Source of the DNA: Takifugu bimaculatus
Taxonomy: Eukaryota > Chordata > Actinopteri > Tetraodontiformes > Tetraodontidae
Reading direction: 5' to 3'
Assembly: GCA_004026145.2 (NCBI GenBank)
Contig: CP034991.1
Coordinates: 11,388,110 to 11,452,109 of the forward strand
Length of the DNA stretch: 64,000 nucleotides
Below, piece after piece: positions 23,901 to 31,939 of the stretch. The position numbers were made by a program, and so were the translations under genes. The notes under the pieces are model-generated. The model was not told the DNA's origin. It saw only the letters and a program-made list of their open reading frames with translations, and did no database searches. Positions within the stretch are counted from its first letter, which is position 1. Every line of letters starts with the position of its first letter.

Positions 23901-26900
23901 CGTCGGAGCTACCCAACACCTCCAAGTCTGGTAAACTTTCCTTCTCTTTCTCCTGCGTAACCAAATCTGCTTTCATGTAATCCATACAGCAATAATAATA
24001 TTAGCTTTGTGGTGGTTTGGCCCTTTTAACCTTGATGGGGAGCTTTTGGTTGACTTTTAGTCATTTCTCTTCACATCTGAGGTCGGTACTGACCTTGGAA
24101 CCTCTCTAGTCCCGGTTTAAGAGTACTGATGTTGGCCATCTAGGGTTTTTGAGAAGATATCCTCTAACATTTGCATCCTGACAGTTGTGAACTGTTTCAA
24201 ACACCCAAAGTGTACTGCTGGGGCTACATGTGAGAGGGAAGGTGTTTCTTTACCTGATTGGATCACTTCTGACTATTGTCAGAGGTTCCATACGTCCTGA
24301 AGCTGGAGTCCCGGTGCCACACCCCCTGCTGGCCCGGACAGTCACTCTACTTCTTGGCTCCCAGTTTCCCAGACAAACAGCGCTGGGTGGCCGTCATGGA
24401 ATCTGTGGTGGCCGCCGGCAGGGCCTCACGGGAGAAAGCTGAAGCTGACGCAGTGAGTATCACCAGAGTGGACAGGTCAGCACCTACAGAACCAGACCAT
24501 CACTGGTTCCCACAGGCACAAATGAGTGGCGGTAAATCTCACACTGTTCAAAAGCTTTAAGTTGTTTACTTCTGTTTATCGTTAATTGTCCCCCTTCTTC
24601 TCTCCCTCTCTCTCTCTCTCTCTCTTTGTCTCTCTGCTCTTTGTTGCTTTTTCATCCCGCCACATTGTATGTCGACTTATACGGGCACGTTTTGTTGATA
24701 TGACTGTTCTGCCCACTCCGCTGGGTGTCATTGCACACATAGGCTGCTGTGTCCAAAAGACAAATGGTTCTGTCTCCTCTGGTCCAGGTAAAGAGTTACA
24801 GAGATACAGACACAAGACACTCACCTGCGTATTTGGCATGCGGTATTGCATGTGTGTGTCACCGTGCTGGTCTTTGCTCTCACCCGGCCTGCTGTGACCA
24901 CTCCTCACTCTCACTGCGTCTCTGCTGTGTCCCGTAAAATCTCCGTGTTGGTGTGATTCTTTTAATGTCGTTGAAGTCTACCTCCCTGGTTTTATATTTC
25001 TGTCCTGTCTGATTGTCCTGTCCAGGTGATCAGACGGCGGCGTGCCTCGTCCACTTGTCTGTTGTGGTTTTACCTTTCTGTCACTTCCGTTCACTCTGTA
25101 AAGACACAAAAATCGTGACTCAGCTCTTGTCACAGTACTGACGCCTTCTGCTGTGTCCTGCCCTTTTGCAGCAGTTCTGGTCAGATTTTCTTCTTTTACC
25201 AACAGTTTTTCAGGCCTTAACTTCAGAATCTTTGGGAGGTGGGGATAGACAAAGACCCCTGGGAAAACATCCGCCACTCTCAGGTCTATTGGTGATGAAT
25301 AGATGAGTTTGTAGAAGCGTTAATGCTGACACAAATGACCTGACTGAACCCTCCTGGAACCTGTGACCCTGTCTCACATCTGCAGCTCCTTCCTTCTGCT
25401 GCCCCCCCCAAAAAAAACCCAAACTGCTGCAGTCCTCACCCCTGACCTCTCGCCCTCTCTCTGCTCCTCCAGAAGCTGCTGGGAAACTCTCTGCTGAAGC
25501 TGGAGGGAGACGACAGGCTGGACATTAACTGCACCCTCCCCCTCACGGATCAGGTATGGACACGCCCGCCTCCAGCATCGATATTCCGAACGGTTCCATC
25601 TTCACCATCTTGCGTCTTCTCGTGCCTCAGATAGTCCTGGTGGGCTCCGAGGAGGGTCTGTACGCTCTAAACGTCATCAAGAACTCTCTGACCCACGTCC
25701 CTGGTTTAGGATCCGTCTTTCAGATCCACATCATCAAAGAGCAGGAGAAGCTGCTGATGATCGTCGGTGAGAGAGGCCGCCGCTCGTCTTTGGCGTGAGC
25801 GCTTCATCGCCAGCTCCTGAGTCACGTGTGTGTGTGTGTGTGTGTGTGTCCCGCAGGTGACGAGCGAGCGTTGTGTCTGGTGGAGATTAAGAGGGTGAAG
25901 CAGACCCTGGCGCAGTCCCACCTGCCCAGCCAGTCGGAGCTGGCCCCCTACATCTTTGAGACGGTGAAAGGCTGCCATCTGTTTGCTGCTGGAAGAGTAG
26001 GTGAACCTTCAGCTGACCTCATCCTGACCTGAAAGCCTTTTCTGACTCCTGCGCTCCCTCTACAGATTGATAACGGGCCGTGCATATGCGCGGCCATGCC
26101 TAACAAGATAACCATCCTGCGCTACAACGACAATCTCAACAAATACTGCATTCGCAAGGTGAGGCCGACCTTCATCAGCTGGATCAATACGTGGAACTTT
26201 AGTTTTTAAAGCCAACGCACGGCCGATCTGGTCCCCCAGGAGATTGAAACCCTGGAGCCCTGCAGCTGCATCCACCTGACCAGCTACAGCGTCATCATCG
26301 GCACCAACAAGTTCTACGAGATCGAGATGAAGCAGTTTGTGCTGGAGGGTGAGAGCGCCGCTCGTTTGTAAGACACGCGCACGCCTGTTGCACCATTTTG
26401 TCTCGTTGGACTGAAAACCGCTGGTTCCGACGCCGCAGAGTTCCTGGATAAGAACGACCTGTCGCTGGCCTCGGCCGTGTTCGCCGCGTCCATCCACAGT
26501 TTCCCCATCGCCATCATGCAGGTGGCGAGCGTCATGCAGAAGGAGGAGTTCCTGCTCTGTTTTCACGGTGAGTTTTCTCGAGGCGCCAGAACGTTCTCAG
26601 GCGTCGTTAACAAGAGTCGTCCCCGCGGCAGAGTTCGGAGTGTTTGTGGACGCGTACGGGAGACGGAGCCGCACCGAGGACATCAAGTGGAGCCGTCTGC
26701 CGCTGTCCTTCGGTAAATACGCTCTGAAACATCTCCCTGCTGCATCTTGCATCCTGCCTCCAGTCTGATGCAGCTTTCCTCTGCTGCAGCCTACAGAGAG
26801 CCCTACCTGTTCATCACCTACTTCAACTCTCTGGACGTCATTGAGGTTCAAGGACATGTTTCTCTGGGGTGAGACAAACTGGACGCAAATGTAGATTCCA

Positions 26901-28497
26901 GTTCCTCTCAGTACCTCCCTCCTCTCTTCTTATTTCTTTCCAGAGTCACGGTTCTGGCCCACCTGGACATCCCTAACCCTCGGTACCTGGGCCCCGCCAT
27001 TTCCTCCGGCGCCATTTACCTGGCCTCCTCCTACCAGAACAAACTGAGGGTCATCTGTTGTAAAGGAAGTCTGATCCGAGAGTCCGGAGAACTGCAGAGG
27101 ACCGGCTCCAGTCGAGGGTCAGCTCCTGTTCTGTTGACTCAAAACTCATAACAGATGCAGAAATCAAACTTTACTGTGTAGGTGGATTAAAAACACTTGA
27201 ACGCCAACGAGACATTTTATAGGTCAAAACCGCCCCCTGCTGCTAATAGACGGTTCAAAATTCATATTTACATCAGTTTTAGATGGAAAATTACTAGAAT
27301 CGATTGCATAAGTAGTGAGATTTACCGTATTTATGTGTGATAATCTTCCCATCATACTAAATTTCTGTGTCAAATTTATAAAACGTTGAAGGAACCAGTT
27401 CATGTCGTCCAACAGCGCCCTCTGCTGTATCCATATATGTTCCTGTGGAATATTGGAACCAAAATTACTTTTCTTCTTTTTAGGTCTATTAATGCAAGGA
27501 CTAGACTCACACTTAATACATAATTATGTATTCCTTTGGTGATTTTCAACTTTCTTAGTTAAGCCCTAGTAACTTCCGTGGCTGCTAGTGATCTTTGCAT
27601 AAAGTTAAACATTTATAAAATATTCAAACAAATTATATATGCAAATAACACAGCTACCCACCCCTGCTTTGTACTCCGCAGGAGTCCCACCAAGCGCGGC
27701 CCCCCCACATACACCGAGCACATCTCCAAGCGGCTGACGTCGGGCCCCGGCAGCCACGACAGCGGGCTGCACCGGGAGCCCAGCACGCCCCACCGTTACC
27801 GGGAGGGCCGCACGGAGTTCAGACGGGACAAATCTCCGGCTCGACCGCTGGACAGGGAGAAGTCGCCCGGCAGGATGATCGACAGTCGCAGGGAGAGATC
27901 TCCCGGGAGGTTCGGGGACAGCACCCGTCTCCACACCGGGTCCGTCCGAACGCAGCTCGCCCCCGTGAACAAGGTACCGAAGAGGGTTTTAGAGGGGAGG
28001 AGGGTTATTTATAGCACAGTCTTTTCTGTTTAAATTGAATTCAGACACACACTAAATCGGGGTCAACAGCGCCCCCTGCTGCTCGCACTTAAACGCTAAA
28101 GTCATTTTAGGTGGACTTCTTTATTTTTATCTTTTATATTTTTACCCAGAATTCCTAGTTACTTTTTTACAATTTAATTTTAAGAGTAATTCTGGAATTG
28201 TTGTGCTTCCTGTCATCAAAACAAGGATTGATTTTTGGGGTCTGTGTCAGCAGTTGTGTAAATAGGTGACATTTATATACAGCTGGTTCAGATCAGCTGA
28301 GAGTCAGGAGACACTGGTGCTATGTTCTGTTGCCATTAGCAACAGAACAACAGAGCAGCAACAAAGTTGATCTTTGAGTGAGCAAATCGTCAACGGATGG
28401 CTGCAGAAATGCTGACACCTGGTTTTTAACCAGTTGAGATCAATTCCTCCATTTTTTTTTTAATGTCTTGCAGGTCTGGGATCAGTCATCTGTGTGA
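9099..28497 (+). CDS. cit: Citron (Rho-interacting, coiled-coil/C1/PH/CNH), kinase-less form
   Basis: Exons (GT-AG except one GC donor): 9099-9242, 9374-9493, 12621-12791, 12875-12928, 13005-13058, 13375-13515, 14375-14500, 15125-15220, 15450-15566, 15742-15851, 15985-16159, 16325-16522, 16600-16653, 18182-18379, 19659-19852, 20284-20419, 20500-20604, 20790-20930, 21245-21352, 21471-21714, 21801-21956, optional 22102-22125, 22892-23056, 23130-23310, 23476-23564, 23826-23930, 24283-24452, 25473-25553, 25631-25766, 25857-25996, 26066-26158, 26240-26348, 26439-26567, 26632-26712, 26790-26868, 26944-27117, 27682-27973, 28474-28497. Without the microexon they total 4890 nt, exactly 1630 codons with the stop, and every junction keeps frame. 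The product aligns along its whole length with human citron from the MEQEM position on; human N-citron is about 1619 aa. Citron binds Rho-GTP and scaffolds anillin, septins and KIF14 at the midbody, and PSD-95 at synapses. The kinase domain is not present upstream, and the true start codon is unresolved. Confidence 0.93.
9494..12620 (+). other. cit: cit intron 2 (large)
   Basis: A 3.1-kb intron with no recognisable coding segment. It has a poly-G run near 9565, a poly-T run at 11609-11625 and a short telomere-like GGGTTAGGGTTAGTTAGGGTT at 12129-12149. Other long cit introns (13516-14374, 14501-15124, 16654-18181, 18380-19658, 21957-22891, 24453-25472, 27118-27681) likewise hold nothing I can assign beyond the items listed separately. 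Confidence 0.7.
12621..13515 (+). CDS. cit: cit coiled-coil exons 3-6
   Basis: Exons 12621-12791, 12875-12928, 13005-13058 and 13375-13515, all phase 0, encode heptad-rich sequence beginning EYHAQLEEMRVSIRQLEED. It matches human EYQAQVEEMRLMMNQLEED and continues through AKEQGKSEAED and LQNKEDSSDSLRRRL. Two successive 54-nt exons encode exactly 18 residues each. The donor of the first exon (AAG|gtcaaa) is weak. No stop or frameshift is present. Confidence 0.9.
14375..16653 (+). CDS. cit: cit coiled-coil exons 7-13
   Basis: Exons 14375-14500, 15125-15220, 15450-15566, 15742-15851, 15985-16159, 16325-16522 and 16600-16653. Landmarks matching human citron include TKSQQIQQMADKIL, NAMDSK..SLEQRI.ELSEANKLAANSS, KAQEEMISELRQQKFYLE, LEHEEQKLE and AHRDEIQRKYDALRDSC. 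Only one of these junctions splits a codon (15851/15985, AT|G). This is the middle of the coiled coil, used for dimerisation and for binding midbody partners in the known protein. Confidence 0.92.
18182..21352 (+). CDS. cit: cit coiled-coil exons 14-19, Rho-binding region
   Basis: Exons 18182-18379, 19659-19852, 20284-20419, 20500-20604, 20790-20930 and 21245-21352. The sequence includes [123 protein letters not shown] and YSHEKVKMEGTI. These are near-identical to human citron and fall in the distal coiled coil that carries the Rho/Rac-binding region in the known protein. The final KKKK precedes the linker exon. A CA microsatellite lies just inside the intron at 20945-20975. Confidence 0.92.
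20945..20975. repeat. (CA)n microsatellite in cit intron
   Basis: About fifteen CA units starting 15 bp after the exon 20790-20930 donor, close enough that length changes could affect donor recognition. Confidence 0.95.
21471..21956 (+). CDS. cit: cit linker exons 20-21 with GQ repeat and GC-AG intron
   Basis: Exon 21471-21714 encodes GLFGRRREDLLAAM, a (GQ)n run from five tandem GGTCAG units (21528-21557), then VPLQYSDMKAALDKERARCSELEDAL, which matches human. Exon 21801-21956 continues LQYKDASNPTNSATARQQM to RRKEAATPE. To keep frame the intron between them (21715-21800, 86 bp) must use the donor GAAG|gcgaga, a GC-AG intron; no suitable GT donor exists nearby. The segment links the coiled coil to the C1 domain. 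Confidence 0.85.
22102..22125 (+). CDS. cit: Optional 24-nt cit microexon encoding RRRVTFEK
   Basis: A 24-nt exon with a long pyrimidine tract and ttcag acceptor and a near-perfect GAAA|gtaagt donor lies between exons 21801-21956 and 22892-23056. Including it changes TPE-EYSRRL to TPE-ERRRVTFEKYSRRL; skipping it also keeps frame and gives the human-like PEE(F/Y)SRRLK. The peptide contains RVTF, which fits the PP1-docking RVxF consensus, and RRRVT fits a basophilic kinase site. The splice signals and exact frame make a real alternative microexon likely. Expression and function are inferred. Confidence 0.7.
22892..23310 (+). CDS. cit: cit C1 zinc-finger exons
   Basis: Exons 22892-23056 and 23130-23310. 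The C1 pattern is complete: HRFTVGLNMRAAKCTVC gives H-x12-C-x2-C, and the second exon supplies ..CLECHALCHPKCSPCLPSTC with all remaining Zn-binding Cys and His residues. It spans about residues 972-1020 counted from the first certain codon. In human citron the same domain reads HRFNVGLNMRATKC. C1 domains of this type bind membranes or partners; diacylglycerol binding is not established here. The preceding Arg/Asp-rich stretch (DSQRDRERDRG) is more charged than human. The end of the second exon starts the PH domain. Confidence 0.93.
23282..24452 (+). CDS. cit: cit pleckstrin homology domain exons
   Basis: The PH domain starts with HLEGWMKQP at the end of exon 23130-23310 and continues through 23476-23564 (GQGWERKYVILDGTKVSIYD), 23826-23930 (VKPLEEFELCLSDGEVIVHGAVG) and 24283-24452 (VPYVLKLES..CWPGQSLYFLAPSFPDKQRWVAVME). 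It closes with the canonical helix Trp (RWV). All three codon-splitting junctions keep frame. Human citron has the same exon content (YLLAPSFPDKQRWVTALE). Expected role: membrane or protein docking at the furrow and midbody. Confidence 0.92.
23697..23714 (+). promoter_or_regulatory. CTCF-like motif, forward, in cit intron
   Basis: CCGCCAGTAGGGGGCGGT matches the CTCF core on the plus strand. Motif-level evidence only. Confidence 0.4.
24603..24625. repeat. (CT)n microsatellite in cit intron
   Basis: Simple TC repeat in the intron after the PH-domain exons. Confidence 0.9.
25473..27117 (+). CDS. cit: cit CNH (citron homology) domain exons
   Basis: Ten exons: 25473-25553, 25631-25766, 25857-25996, 26066-26158, 26240-26348, 26439-26567, 26632-26712, 26790-26868, 26944-27117, with introns mostly 70-110 bp. 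They encode a beta-propeller-type CNH domain: LLGNSLLKLEGDDRLDINCTLP, VVLVGSEEGLYALNV-type blades (here IVLVGSEEGLYALNV), ICAAMP, FYEIEMKQFVLEEFLDKND, FGVFVDAYGRRSRT, AYREPYLFITYFNSLDVIE and IPNPRYLGPAISSGAIYLASSY. The last donor (GG|gtcagc) is a weaker consensus. The domain binds partners in known CNH proteins and is intact here. Confidence 0.93.
25826..25849. repeat. (GT)n microsatellite adjoining cit acceptor
   Basis: Twelve GT units lie in a 90-bp intron and end seven bases before the acceptor of exon 25857-25996, replacing much of the usual pyrimidine tract. Confidence 0.92.
27231..28083 (-). promoter_or_regulatory. Cluster of three reverse CTCF-like motifs in the last cit introns
   Basis: Minus-strand matches to the CTCF core occur at 27231-27243 (GCAGCAGGGGGCG), 27413-27427 (CAGCAGAGGGCGCTG) and 28067-28083 (AGCAGCAGGGGGCGCTGT). 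All three face left, toward the forward motifs at 2794 and 23697. Sequence match only. Confidence 0.4.
27682..27973 (+). CDS. cit: cit C-terminal proline/arginine-rich tail exon
   Basis: This 292-nt exon encodes SPTKRGPPTYTEHISKRL, then a basic tail with repeated RDKSPAR, REKSPGR and RERSPGR motifs, ending VRTQLAPVNK. Human citron has the same KRGPPTYNEHITKR and SPGR repeats. The tail carries SH3-type proline motifs and many SP sites for proline-directed kinases. Reading through its donor gives an alternative 20-residue C terminus ending in VFSV before a stop at about 28031. Confidence 0.92.
28474..28497 (+). CDS. cit: cit terminal exon with PDZ ligand
   Basis: The last 24 coding nucleotides, after a poly-T/cag acceptor, encode VWDQSSV and a TGA stop, identical to the human citron C terminus as I remember it. 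The final SSV is a class I PDZ-binding motif, which in the neuronal isoform binds PSD-95. Conservation of this tiny exon confirms the gene end. Confidence 0.92.
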   Translation, partial: VWDQSSV

Positions 28498-29351
28498 ATC
28501 TGGTTCTGAATCTGCTGCCTTCTGGTTTGATCCGAGTTCTCTCACGCACACACATGCACACGCACACACACATGCTCACATGTCAGGCTGTGTTTGCCCT
28601 GTTGCTGTACATACTGCACTCTTCAGTTAGCAGTCGTGCTCGGGGTGACGCCTCCCGCGGCGAATCCTCTTCTGATCCGTTTGCTCGGTTGGGCTGTTGA
28701 TCAAATCCTTTCTAAAGATTCTCTAATAGTTGTATATATCGCTGTCTGAGTTTTTATAGACAAAGGGAATAGTCGGCCGGCAGAGCCATGTCTATTTTTT
28801 TTAAAAACGAGTTTCTAGAGAAGTTGCCGGGAGATTAACGTCGCTGTAACTTGGCATCGAAAATACGAGTCTTTGTTTCTTCAGAAGGTGGCGAAAACCC
28901 ACAATGGCGAAGAGGTCGGAGGAGACGACACTTTGCTCATCAGATGAGATCAAATCTGATCGATGGTTCTATTGACACACGCCTGGTCGTACTTTGTAAA
29001 ACCAGTTCTAAAAAAAATCGTTTTCCTTTTTTCTGGGTGTTCTCGTGTTTTTAGAAGACTTAAGCTCCTCTGATGCTCAGCTTGCTCTTCCACCAACGCT
29101 GCTGCTGCTGATTATGGTACAAACGTCCTGTTTCTGTGCGCTGGTGTGAAGTCTAGTAACGTCAGGGGTCGTCACTTTCTTTTGTATCGTTTCTCGGAGC
29201 CAGTATGACCAGCTCCGTTCCAGCATGAGCGGCACTTTTCTCCTCCTCGATGCTCTCGGTTATTTTATTTTCCTGTTGTTGATTTCGATGTTGGACAGTA
29301 ACTTGAGACTTTTCTTGGTTTTTAGAGCTGTATACAAGTACATGCATTAAA
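28498..29351 (+). other. cit: Presumptive cit 3' UTR
   Basis: T-rich sequence with no coding potential follows the cit stop. The first plausible poly(A) signals are ATTAAA at 29346-29351 and AATAAA at 29647-29652; I cannot choose between them without transcript data. A CA-rich patch lies at 28548-28572. Confidence 0.45.
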
Positions 29352-29746
29352 CTTGATTCAAGTGTCTCTTCTCGTCTTCTTTCTATCTTTACTGAGACCA
29401 GAGGTGAGCAGAGAAACTTTTACCTGTTCAGCAGACGAGGCCGTAGGTTCTTCTAGTTTATTTCTCATTTTTTTTAAATCTACAACAATATAATGCTCTA
29501 AAGTAAATTCCAACAAAACAAAATATTCAGACTGAACAAGGAGCACTTGTTGTTACAGGAAGTTGCTATATACAGCTACACACTCCTCTGACAGACATGA
29601 GAAGGTTCAAAGTGCTTATCAAACAGGAGGAGGAAACAGGAAAAAAATAAATCAAACAAAACCACGAGTGATCCCTTTGTGAGAGACCCGTAATAGAGCT
29701 GCTTGGCACCAGACATGCACACGCGCACACTCCCAGTGCACTCTTG

Positions 29747-29772
29747 CACACGCACACACACACACACACACG
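29747..29772. repeat. (CA)n microsatellite
   Basis: Imperfect CA repeat with CG interruptions between the cit and mtmr3 3' ends. Confidence 0.9.
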
Positions 29773-30614
29773 CGATTACTGGGCCATAGCAGCAACGCGT
29801 CTGACGCAGCGGGTCAGCGCAGGTGAGGAGAAATTAAAAATTTGCAAACCAAAGAATTTAAGCGGGCCCAAAAAAACCAGAAACCATGGGGATCGATGAT
29901 GGCGCGTTTCCCTCCCACCCACCGTGATGCTTGTTACAATACTGAAAAGCACACTTTCAGCTTCCTCAACGCGCTGTGGCAGTGTCGGCTCGACGTCATG
30001 TGCAAAAAAAAAAAAGCCTCTTTCCCTCCCAGCAAAGTCTTTCTGCTGCTGCCAGTGTGAGCTAAAGGAACGCCGGCCTGAGCTGAGGGCCGCATCCACG
30101 TCCGTGTTGGAGATCGTTTCTGACATCATTCCGGGGAAGGTTTGGACTTTTCTGACCTTGTCAGAGATTTTTTTAAATATCAGAATTTTGAGATTTAGGT
30201 CAGATGGAATGCTCCCATACTGGGAGTAGTGGGACGCAAGTGCTATTAGAACTGATTCCAGTTTGTCTAAACCTGCAGGTGAAACCAGCAAACTCCAGTT
30301 CCCGCACGTTTACTTTAAGTACCTAACGACAGAAGCTAAACTCCCAGTTGCGTGTTTGGTGAGAGATGCATCGACTCTGTTCTTAACACCTTCAACACGT
30401 CAGTCACCCACAAACACCCTCAATTCCAACAGCAGAAGTTTGGTGATGCGGCGTCAGCGTGATTAAACAGCGTCATGTTGTCAAGATGCCGCGGCGCCCA
30501 TCTGGCCGACCACTGAACAATGGCGCTGGTGCACGCTCGGCGTGCACGGGGGGTTATTCAACCACTGTTGCCGCGGTGCATAGTCATCTTGCTGGTTGCA
30601 GCCCCTCTAAACGT

Positions 30615-30630
30615 GAGGTCATGTGACCTC
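30615..30630. promoter_or_regulatory. Palindromic GAGGTCA-TG-TGACCTC element
   Basis: Two perfect 7-bp arms, GAGGTCA and TGACCTC, are separated by TG. Each arm holds an AGGTCA nuclear-receptor half-site, and the centre also reads as a TCATGTGA E-box/M-box. It sits in a CpG-rich island between convergent genes. Whether any factor binds is unknown. Confidence 0.35.
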
Positions 30631-31279
30631 GCGCGCGACTGCAGATGAACGGATCATCGCGGCTGATCAGAACCTTCGTTTTCCAGCTCGTGAACACTGA
30701 TTATCCAACGGCAACCGAATTGTCAGGATTTTAACACAGCAATTCCATAAAGAATACCTAAATAAATTAAAGTAATAATCGCATTTGTAAAGGGGGGGAA
30801 AAAAAACCCTGCTTCTATAAAGAAACACTCCTGTCACCTTTGACAGGCTGCAAAATAGACCTCTTTTTCTGCAATTAATGTAAGAAAACAAAATAAAAAA
30901 AACAAAAATGGTGACTAATTAAGTGAGCCACTATTAAAGGATTCTATACATTTTTTCTTAAATGCTATATAGGTATCTGAATATATTATTTCATTTATTT
31001 AATTTACATAAAAGTGTGCGTGAAAGGAGGTCATTGAACAGGCGTTGGGCAGAATGGTTGTCTCAGTGGAGCGCTCTGAACTGGAAGGTTAACGGCCCTT
31101 CCTGCTCACCGCTGCTCTCCCAGGTTCAGCCAATCAGAGCAGAGATCTCGTGAGGTCGTCGCCACCCTAATAAATAACAAAATGAAATGTCTGGTTCCCA
31201 GGGCCTGCTGGGAAGGGCGAGAAATCCAGGGATTTCTCAGTGTGTCGGGGAAAAAGTGGTCACCACAACGCGTTGATGT

Positions 31280-31545
31280 TAAAGGGATAGTTCACCCAAA
31301 TCATCGTAGCTGTGAGCTAAATCCACCACTTAGAGCTCTAATAATCAGGTTTAGTGTGTTAGCAGCATACTGCAAACACAAAAGGTCTGTGGAAAGATGG
31401 GAGAGAGGTCTTAGGACAGGAGGAAGCAAAGTGAGATGATGTTTCAGGACTATATAGATGCAAGAACTCTAAATCTTACCTGGTTTTCCTGCTTTCACTT
31501 GGCATTTTAGAAAGAATTTTAGCAGTTTGGGTGAACTGGCCATTA
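31280..31545. mobile_element. MITE-like element with terminal inverted repeats and TA target duplication
   Basis: The left end AAGGGATAGTTCACCCAAA (31282-31300) is matched in inverted orientation by the right end TTTGGGTGAACTGGCCAT (31526-31543). Both ends are bordered by a TA dinucleotide (31280-31281 and 31544-31545). The element is about 262 bp, has no transposase frame, and its GGGATAGTTCACCCAAA end resembles termini of repeats widespread in fish genomes. TA duplication suggests a Tc1/mariner-type source. Family assignment is not possible by eye. Confidence 0.55.
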
Positions 31546-31939
31546 ACTTTTGACAGTTTTGGGCAGGTCTCATCAGTAAAGCTGGGAGACGATGGGCTAA
31601 AGGGGGGTGATTTAACAGACCAAACACCCTCAGAGACCATCAGCAACCTTCTCTGCCTGCCTGGATCAGACCACCAGGATGTCCATTCTCTCTGCTCAGG
31701 CCTGGGAGAGCAGCCCACCCCCCCCATCCCCCCCACTCACAAGTTGCCAACGTGCCCGTTTCCTGTCACACATACATTGGTCAAAGGATCATGCCAACAC
31801 GCCATTCAGCTCCTGCTTCACGTCAACCTCCATCTGTACACAAAAACCTGCAGCAAATACACACGTGGAGTTCGGCGGGACATTCTGTGAAGCTCTTGTG
31901 CTCTTCTTCAGCAGTGCGCCAGTTCTGCTCCTCTGCAGC

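Larger units (their letters stand above)
29352..31939. other. Intergenic gap and mtmr3 3' UTR between convergent cit and mtmr3
   Basis: No coding region is recognisable. The gap contains a CA microsatellite (29747-29772), a CpG-rich island at about 30440-30680 with perfect palindromes, and the MITE-like element at 31282-31543. A TTTATT at 30993-30998, which is AATAAA on the minus strand, could end an mtmr3 3' UTR of about 0.95 kb; in that case the MITE lies inside that UTR. Confidence 0.55.
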
